From the NCBI GenBank assembly GCA_964582715.1, contig CAZOSM010000002.1:62001-126000 (forward strand): a DNA stretch of 64,000 nucleotides, read 5' to 3'. The first letter of the stretch is position 1. Each line of letters opens with the position of its first letter. The notes under the pieces were generated by a model that saw nothing but the letters and a program-made list of their open reading frames with translations, searched no databases and was not told the origin of the DNA. Shown piece after piece: positions 58,609 through 64,000 of this stretch. The position numbers and the translations under genes are program-made. Origin of the DNA: MFZZ01 sp964582715. Its GTDB lineage: Bacteria > Patescibacteriota > Microgenomatia > UBA1406 > GWC2-37-13.

Positions 58609-60735
58609 ATGTCAAACCAAGGAAAAATTAAAATCCTCATATCTTTTCTTTTATTTAGCTTAGCTATTATCTTTACCTCTTTGGCAATACAAAAATATCA
58701 AGTTTCGACACAAACGAGAGCAGACGATACCCAAAGCATAGACGTCACATTTACTGCAGACACACCTTTGGGCTTACTAAACCCTGCAGTGGGATTTATC
58801 CTCGCTGATATTGCCGATACTGAATTGGTAGATAACATTATTTCTACCTTTAAAGTAGCAAATCAGAAAGATCATCAATCAAGTATTCTTATTAAGACAT
58901 ACAGCCCAACTGTTGAGACAATCCAACATGGAAACTTTATAAAGCTTCAAGATAACGGATTTAGATGGTATCTTTCTTTCCCAGACTTTACGAATGTAGA
59001 AGCAGTATTAGCTGAATACTACAAAACCTATGATTCAGAAGTGATTGTAGAAATAAACAATTATTCTAATTTTGATGTATCTCGGATTGCAGCTATTAAA
59101 GAGACTTATCCAGAGGTTAAATTCCATGGTGCAGAGTTTATCTTTTGGCCACGAGGCGAAGTAAAAGATTTATTAACGCGGGTTCAACCTCCACAATTCG
59201 ATGCAGTTAGTATAAAGACACTTGTAGATGATCCGACTAAATCAGTTCAAGAGTATGTGTTACTGATGTTTGATACCTTCTGGGATGCAGGAAAAGATGC
59301 ACCAGGTGAGTCCGGAATAGAAGTTAATTTCCCTGCCAATACATTACTGGCGTTATCTGATATTGAAACACATGCAAATGGAGAAGCTCCGGCAGAACAA
59401 GCAAGGAGATTTGGAACCTTAACTTCTGCTATAGCCGCCGCTGTTCCTTCTCAAAACAGAGAAGGAAATGCACCTCTTAAATATGTTCTTGCTGGGGAAT
59501 ACGCAAAAATGTCTACTCTAGAAAGAAAAATGCTTTTGGGATATGCACATATTATGAATATACAGCCTGAAGCAATATGGCCCAATCTTTCTGGCAATAA
59601 CGGAAATGCAATGCTGGAAGTAAATCCACTCATTGGAACAGTGGGATACAAAGATAATGCATATTATGGTGTATTCACCAATGTAACTACAGATCCACTT
59701 ACCATTAACTTGCCAGATGATATCGATCTGAGTTCCTACAAAACGTTATCAGATCAAAAAGGGGCAGGGGACATGATTACCGATGAAAACCACATTGAAT
59801 TACAAGGGTATGAAACTGTATATATGTTTCCTTCATCTGCTTGGCAAGAATTACAACAACAAACATCACTTACTCCAGGACCAACAGCACCAGCAACAGG
59901 AGCCACACCTTTCCCAACGCTCCCCGATGTGCCACAAGCAGCTGGACAACTTATCTGTGATGCAGGTACTGATCCGTATGATTCTACCGTTATTCGGGTA
60001 ACAAATAATACAAACGAAACAATCGATGACCTCACCTCCGTTGTTCACCGATGCGAGTATATTCCAGGAAAGATAAGAAAGGGATATTACAAGTGTGAAA
60101 CATGCTTGGATGGAGATGAAGTCAATAACCCAGACTGCCAAGTGGGTATTTTTGATGCAGACTCTTCAATCGTTGAATTTACCCTGGCTCCTGGTGAGAC
60201 AAAGGAACTTACCATGACAGTTAATCCTTGTGAGATAGCACAGCTTGATGTATATAATACCGATGAAAATGCAGGGGATAGTCCTATGGAATGTTTCAAC
60301 CCACGTTCACAGTATACAAATCCAGCACCACCATCTCGATGGCAAGGAGGTATAGGTTTTGCAATTGGTGAAAATCCAACTGGTTATGATGCAGCAACTG
60401 GTACTTGTGAGGTTCCAACACCAACTACACCTCCTCCAACCAACACACCACCGGAGGAACCAACAGATACACCAACTGATACTCCTATACCAACGGCCAC
60501 TCATACACCAGCTCCGACAGATACTCCTATTCCTACTAATACACCAATACCGACAAATACGCCTATCCCAACCAATACGCCTCTTCCTACAAATCCACCA
60601 TTACCAACGCAACCACCTCCTCCAACTAATCCACCAGTCACAGCACTTGTTGTAAATGAACAAGCACCAGGTGTCACTCCATGGGCTATCATTGCCGTAC
60701 CACTAGGACTTATATTGATTGGATTATTATTGTAA
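58609..60735 (+). CDS. Thr/Pro-stalked surface protein 2, large ectodomain
   Basis: This 708-aa member starts with a signal/anchor (IKILISFLLFSLAIIFTSLA) ending TQTRADD. Residues about 30-390 form an alpha/beta region (VIVEINNYSNFDV, EVKFHGAEFIFWPRGE, then a short beta part YYGVFTNVTTDPLTINLP) that vaguely recalls a glycoside-hydrolase TIM barrel with a C-terminal beta domain; no catalytic acids can be named. A second, Cys-containing beta domain (about 450-590) precedes the PTNTPxP stalk and the tail VVNEQAPGVTPWAIIAVPLG / LILIGLLL. ATG 58609 is preferred over 58549 because the conserved family N-terminus begins there. Confidence 0.72.
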   Translation: MSNQGKIKILISFLLFSLAIIFTSLAIQKYQVSTQTRADDTQSIDVTFTADTPLGLLNPAVGFILADIADTELVDNIISTFKVANQKDHQSSILIKTYSPTVETIQHGNFIKLQDNGFRWYLSFPDFTNVEAVLAEYYKTYDSEVIVEINNYSNFDVSRIAAIKETYPEVKFHGAEFIFWPRGEVKDLLTRVQPPQFDAVSIKTLVDDPTKSVQEYVLLMFDTFWDAGKDAPGESGIEVNFPANTLLALSDIETHANGEAPAEQARRFGTLTSAIAAAVPSQNREGNAPLKYVLAGEYAKMSTLERKMLLGYAHIMNIQPEAIWPNLSGNNGNAMLEVNPLIGTVGYKDNAYYGVFTNVTTDPLTINLPDDIDLSSYKTLSDQKGAGDMITDENHIELQGYETVYMFPSSAWQELQQQTSLTPGPTAPATGATPFPTLPDVPQAAGQLICDAGTDPYDSTVIRVTNNTNETIDDLTSVVHRCEYIPGKIRKGYYKCETCLDGDEVNNPDCQVGIFDADSSIVEFTLAPGETKELTMTVNPCEIAQLDVYNTDENAGDSPMECFNPRSQYTNPAPPSRWQGGIGFAIGENPTGYDAATGTCEVPTPTTPPPTNTPPEEPTDTPTDTPIPTATHTPAPTDTPIPTNTPIPTNTPIPTNTPLPTNPPLPTQPPPPTNPPVTALVVNEQAPGVTPWAIIAVPLGLILIGLLL

Positions 60736-60761
60736 TTAATAGGTCTTGTTAATTTGATAAT

Positions 60762-61709
60762 ATGAAGCAAATAAATAAAATTAAGTTACTCATAGCACTT
60801 GTTCTGTTTGCTCTTTCTGTTGTTTTCTTTTCGTTTGCTATTCAAGATTTTCAGGTACTTACCAGCTCTCGTGCCGAATACGATGGAACCTACTGTAATG
60901 ACAATGCAGGAAATACGCTTCCAGCTTCATTTAATATTACCTGTGGCGGAGAAACAGCAAGAAGATATTTATATGTACTATTTTGGTGTCCCAATCAAAA
61001 AGCAGGAGATTCATCTTACTGTGGAGACATACGTGATTTAAACTCTGCCCAAATACTTGATCAACAGCAAGGTGATGTTATTCCGGGTTCTATAAGCAGT
61101 GGGACAGATAAGACATGCGGATGTGTTCAGTGGGATGTGGGAGTATATGATACAAATGGCAATATTGGTGTAGCAGGCGGAGAACTGATGTGTTCACAAA
61201 ATTCTTGTGAAGAACCAGAACCTACTCCAGAACCAACTGATGAGCCGGAGCCTACCCCCGAACCAACAGAAGAACCAGAAAATACACCAATACCCACCGA
61301 GGAACCAGAAGATACGCCAGTACCTACCACACCTCCGGATGAACCCACTAATACACCTGCCCCCACAAACACTACGGCACCAAGTAATACACCAGTACCT
61401 TCTAATACTCCTGTCCCAACCAATACACCAACAGCTACCCACACACCTGTTCCACCGACACCTACTTATACACCAGTGCCCACTGCAACGCATACACCTG
61501 TCCCAACTGCGACATTAGTACCAACTTATACTCCTCAACCGACTTATCCAGAACAACCAACATATACGCCTCAGCCAACTTATGTAGCACAAATTCCGAC
61601 TAATACCCCTGTTCAACAACTTACTGTTAATGAACAGCCTCCCGGAATCACTCCATGGGTAATCATTGCAGTACCGTTGGGACTGATATTGATCGGATTA
61701 TTGTTGTAA
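60762..61709 (+). CDS. Thr/Pro-stalked surface protein 3
   Basis: This 315-aa member begins MKQINKIKLLIALVLFALS and its signal ends LTSSRAE. The ectodomain is short (about 120 residues) with about ten Cys. The stalk changes from PEPTPEPTDEPEPTPEPT-type acidic repeats to PTNTP repeats. It ends LTVNEQPPGITPW plus VIIAVPLGLILIGLLL. It is nearly identical at both ends to member 4, which points to recent duplication with a divergent middle. Confidence 0.75.
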   Translation: MKQINKIKLLIALVLFALSVVFFSFAIQDFQVLTSSRAEYDGTYCNDNAGNTLPASFNITCGGETARRYLYVLFWCPNQKAGDSSYCGDIRDLNSAQILDQQQGDVIPGSISSGTDKTCGCVQWDVGVYDTNGNIGVAGGELMCSQNSCEEPEPTPEPTDEPEPTPEPTEEPENTPIPTEEPEDTPVPTTPPDEPTNTPAPTNTTAPSNTPVPSNTPVPTNTPTATHTPVPPTPTYTPVPTATHTPVPTATLVPTYTPQPTYPEQPTYTPQPTYVAQIPTNTPVQQLTVNEQPPGITPWVIIAVPLGLILIGLLL

Positions 61710-61738
61710 TTATCAGTTCTTTAGTGAATAATGAATAT

Positions 61739-61924
61739 ATGGATAATAACTCGACACCACTAAATACAGATAAATTGAAGAGTAATATGATGAGTATAGA
61801 ATCTAATAAAACTCATGTAGAAATGCCTAGTATTTTTAATAAATATAATATTATCCTTGGCATCTCTATACTCGCATTTATAGCTGGATTTAGTTTTTGG
61901 ATCTTTGTTAACTTCATGCTATGA
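61739..61924 (+). CDS. Small 61-aa single-pass membrane protein in the surface array
   Basis: The ORF from ATG 61739 encodes a polar N-terminal half (MDNNSTPLNTDKLKSNMMS) and one C-terminal hydrophobic helix (about 40-60) ending FVNFML. Upstream in-frame codons belong to the tail of gene 3 and its spacer. It overlaps the next gene by 4 bases (ATGA), so it is probably coupled to surface protein 4. No family is known; a chaperone or partner role is only a guess. Confidence 0.5.
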   Translation: MDNNSTPLNTDKLKSNMMSIESNKTHVEMPSIFNKYNIILGISILAFIAGFSFWIFVNFML

Positions 61925-63039
61925 AGCAAATCGATAAAATTAAGCTACTCATAGCTTTAGTTTTATTTGGGCTTTCGGTAGCTTTTTTCTCATTTGCTAT
62001 TCAGGATTACCAGGTACTCACAAGTTCCCGAGCTGATGAAGGAATTTCACCAACTCCATCAACCTCACCTACAACCATACCTACTCCAATTGTTATAAAT
62101 GATGCAGGTTTTACAGATATTCCAAATGTACGTGATGATAGCTATACTCCTCCTTTACCTTTAGATCAGGTAACTGATGAAATGAAAGAAGCTGCAGCTC
62201 AACGTGGCGGTTACTGTAATATAGATACAAAAGAATGTACCGGATGGGCATGGAAATTTATCTGTAATGTCGATCCAAACATTGAATGGGATCCAATAGA
62301 AAGTGATGAATGGCCTATGGAAGATAGAGGAGCGCTATACAATAGACACTGTACAAGAGAATCGGGTTCTATTGAAGATAGAGGTGTGACCTTTGCTGAA
62401 CTACTCGAACCTGATGATGGCGATCAAGTATATAAACTTGATGACGTGGGTTGTGGAAAATTGGTACAAATCGATGTAACCGTACAGAACTGTGAGCCTA
62501 ATAAAGATTATGATGAAAGTGATTCTAGTTGTGATTCAGGTGGTGGCAATATTCGTGATGCTTTAGTTTACTATACAGGTACATGTCCTGCACCAACTCC
62601 AACCAATACTCCTGTACCAACTGATACCCCTGTTCCTTCTGATACTCCCATTCCATCAAATACACCAGAACCAACTCTCACCCCAACACTTACTCCAACC
62701 GGGACTCTTTCACCTTCACCAAGCCCAACAATAACAGTGACTCCATCTGTTACCCCAACAGCTACAGTAACACCAATACCTACTGAGACTCCTGTTCCTA
62801 CAGAAACTCCATTGCCAACACCAACAAATACACCAGCACCAACTGCAACACAAACACCTCAAGCTACTTATACACCCCAACCAACCTATACGCCACAGCC
62901 AACTTACATTGCACAAGTTCAACCAACAACTCCACCTCCACCTCAGGACCTTACTGTCAATGAACAGGCCCCTGGTATCACACCATGGATGCTTGTACTA
63001 GTACCAGTAGGGTTAATTTTGATAGGGTTGCTATTATAA
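61921..63039 (+). CDS. Thr/Pro-stalked surface protein 4
   Basis: This 372-aa member begins MKQIDKIKLLIALVLFGLS with its signal ending LTSSRADE. A first short Thr/Pro stretch is followed by a Cys-containing ectodomain of about 150 residues (YCNIDTKECTGWAWKFIC, CGKLVQIDVTVQNC). A stalk of PTPTNTPVPTDTP-type repeats follows, then LTVNEQAPGITPW with the hydrophobic end MLVLVPVGLILIGLLL. There is no sortase LPxTG or PEP-CTERM motif. Confidence 0.75.
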   Translation: MKQIDKIKLLIALVLFGLSVAFFSFAIQDYQVLTSSRADEGISPTPSTSPTTIPTPIVINDAGFTDIPNVRDDSYTPPLPLDQVTDEMKEAAAQRGGYCNIDTKECTGWAWKFICNVDPNIEWDPIESDEWPMEDRGALYNRHCTRESGSIEDRGVTFAELLEPDDGDQVYKLDDVGCGKLVQIDVTVQNCEPNKDYDESDSSCDSGGGNIRDALVYYTGTCPAPTPTNTPVPTDTPVPSDTPIPSNTPEPTLTPTLTPTGTLSPSPSPTITVTPSVTPTATVTPIPTETPVPTETPLPTPTNTPAPTATQTPQATYTPQPTYTPQPTYIAQVQPTTPPPPQDLTVNEQAPGITPWMLVLVPVGLILIGLLL

Positions 63040-63235
63040 GTGCTTTACCATAAAGCAAAAGAGAGAAGCAGGTGGCTGAGCTTAGGGCCCCGACAGCGCG
63101 GATGAGATCTGATGATGAAGCAACAAATATCTCATAAGACAATTCTCTTTAAACCGATGCCTATGTAATGAAACAAGCTCAAGAAGATCTCTGAGCACTG
63201 GCGGGATAAAGTGAAGACGGAATCTGGAATGTAAC
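63039..63235. ncRNA. Structured intergenic region, possible RNA
   Basis: About 200 bases without an ORF. Nested inverted repeats are AGTGCT (63039) / AGCACT (63199), GAGCTT (63078) / AAGCTC (63180), TGAGAT (63103) / ATCTCA (63134), plus a compact hairpin TGCTTTA CCA TAAAGCA (63041-63057). It shares AAAGCAAAxGAGAG and GAATCTGG words with the element at 37383. The GC content is above that of its surroundings. The strand and transcription are unknown, and it matches no RNA family I can name. Confidence 0.4.
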
Positions 63236-63250
63236 TATAAAAAAACTTTC

Positions 63251-64000
63251 TTACTCCCTTTTAAACAACGATATAAAAGCTTCCTTTGGCACCTCTACTT
63301 TTCCAATCATCTTCATTTTCTTCTTTCCTTCCTTCTGTTTTTCTAGCAGTTTTCGTTTACGACTATAATCTCCACCTCCTACAGTTTTACTGTTTTTAGT
63401 AAGAACATCCTTTCGAAGTGCAGAAAGTCTTTCTGCAGCAATAATTCGGCCTTTATAAAAGGCCTGAATCTTTACTTCAAACTGCTGGCGTGGAATGAGT
63501 TCTTTTAATTTTTTGGTGAGTTCTATACCTTTCTGTTGGGCACGATCTTTGACTACTATCTGAGAAAACTCTTCAATTTCATCTCCATTTAAAAGAATAG
63601 CCAATTTATCTGCATCAACTGGTTCATATCGGATAAGCTCCCAATCAAATGACGCATATCCAGATGTAACAGACTTCAGTTCATCAAAAAAGTCTGAAAC
63701 CATTTCAGAAAGCGGCATTTCATATTCAATAGAAACCTGATTTTTATTATCCATTGTTTTAAATTGCGCTCGATGGTCTTCACACAGTTGCATTACCGCA
63801 CCTACCTGATCTTTCGGCGTAATAATAAGTATTTTCACTATAGGCTCATGATACATTTCTCCTTCAATCTTGTAGTCAACTTGAGGAGGAGTGAGAATAA
63901 GACTTAAATCATATTCAACTTCCAGACGCTCTCGAATTACATCAGCATGAAGAAGTCCCAAAAATCCGACTCTAAAGCCAGCTCCAAGTGCCTGGCTATA
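63251..64000 (-). CDS. lepA: Elongation factor 4 (LepA), C-terminal part
   Basis: Ribosome back-translocating GTPase. Only the C-terminal 249 residues are in the window; the gene runs off the right edge. Visible are ALGAGFRVGFLGLLHADV (EF-G domain III/V-like), the segment VEYDLSLILTPPQVDYKI, SVTSGYASFDWE, and the LepA-specific CTD with ERLSALRKDVLTK, GGGDYSRKRKLLEKQKEGKK and IGKVEVPKEAF. The G domain lies outside. Confidence 0.93.
   Translation of the reverse strand, partial: YSQALGAGFRVGFLGLLHADVIRERLEVEYDLSLILTPPQVDYKIEGEMYHEPIVKILIITPKDQVGAVMQLCEDHRAQFKTMDNKNQVSIEYEMPLSEMVSDFFDELKSVTSGYASFDWELIRYEPVDADKLAILLNGDEIEEFSQIVVKDRAQQKGIELTKKLKELIPRQQFEVKIQAFYKGRIIAAERLSALRKDVLTKNSKTVGGGDYSRKRKLLEKQKEGKKKMKMIGKVEVPKEAFISLFKRE

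Noticed and set aside
57455..63039. Sortase (LPxTG) or PEP-CTERM anchoring of the tandem surface proteins
   Set aside because: Neither motif is present, and the tails lack the basic residues required after the hydrophobic segment.
1..64000. UGA recoding to Gly or Trp, as in some CPR lineages
   Set aside because: TGA ends several genes cleanly (36569, 47768, 48762, 50233 and 56459), and no conserved gene reads through TGA.
1..64000. CRISPR array
   Set aside because: No series of regularly spaced direct repeats with unique spacers is present. The repeats seen are dispersed palindromes or coding Thr/Pro repeats.

Overview
The window looks like a contiguous piece of a small, compact, AT-rich bacterial genome of the Candidate Phyla Radiation (Patescibacteria). 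A Microgenomates/Katanobacteria-type lineage is a guess from overall feel only. The evidence is tight packing (1-4 bp overlaps, abutting convergent genes), short versions of universal proteins (EF-Ts of 153 aa, a YbeY ending before its last two zinc histidines, an RF1 homologue without domain 1), many lineage-specific membrane and surface proteins, and almost no biosynthetic genes. TGA is used as a normal stop, so there is no sign of UGA recoding.

Layout. 1-2000: a lysine-rich mini-ORF, an IS1595-type transposase, tRNA-Ile(GAT), a tRNA-like relic carrying palindromic insertions, tRNA-Val(TAC) and an orphan gene. 2.1-17.7 kb: a membrane-anchored double-AAA+ Clp ATPase, a DUF1189-like protein, a HAD phosphatase, tmk, galU, the rpsB-tsf-frr-rseP cluster, a CMK-like kinase, proS, a DHH-like protein, rpsU, truncated ybeY, dnaX, ybaB and prs. 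17.7-21.7 kb (minus): RNase J, recR, then a promoter, structured leader and terminator in front of a divergent RelA/SpoT-like protein. 21.8-30.7 kb: a MIP18-like protein, small unknowns, tRNA-Pro(CGG) and a minus-strand surface block (two LamG paralogues flanking a processive GT2 synthase, then a hydrolase). 30.8-47.6 kb: cysS with a MurF-like ligase, an ADP-forming acyl-CoA synthetase, a three-gene ABC exporter, a SIMPL protein, a GT39-like transferase, rpsF-ssb-rpsR, two PDZ proteases and hisS. 47.6-57.4 kb: two mini membrane proteins, RF1, rpmE, rplJ-rplL, gyrB-ppa-gyrA and folD-miaA. 57.4-63.0 kb: four tandem Thr/Pro-stalked surface proteins with shared termini plus a 61-aa membrane protein. 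The end holds a structured intergenic region and the 3' part of lepA.

Expression logic. Two classes of gene are visible. Most transcription units start with a TANNNT -10 box only 6-10 bases before the start codon, which implies leaderless mRNAs. A smaller class of short accessory genes (at 1575, 23837, 26302, 28181, 30294 and 47583) has strong Shine-Dalgarno sequences, leaders (some with sigma70-like -35/-10 promoters) and long perfect 3' stem-loops. rpsU and rplL also have strong Shine-Dalgarno sites.

The most distinctive signals are a ~60-bp palindromic element inserted in the same reading frame in both folD and miaA, with two further intergenic copies; the tandem surface-protein family with a conserved tail (VNxQxPGxTPW plus a hydrophobic end and no basic residues); and the leader/attenuator region before the RelA/SpoT-like gene.
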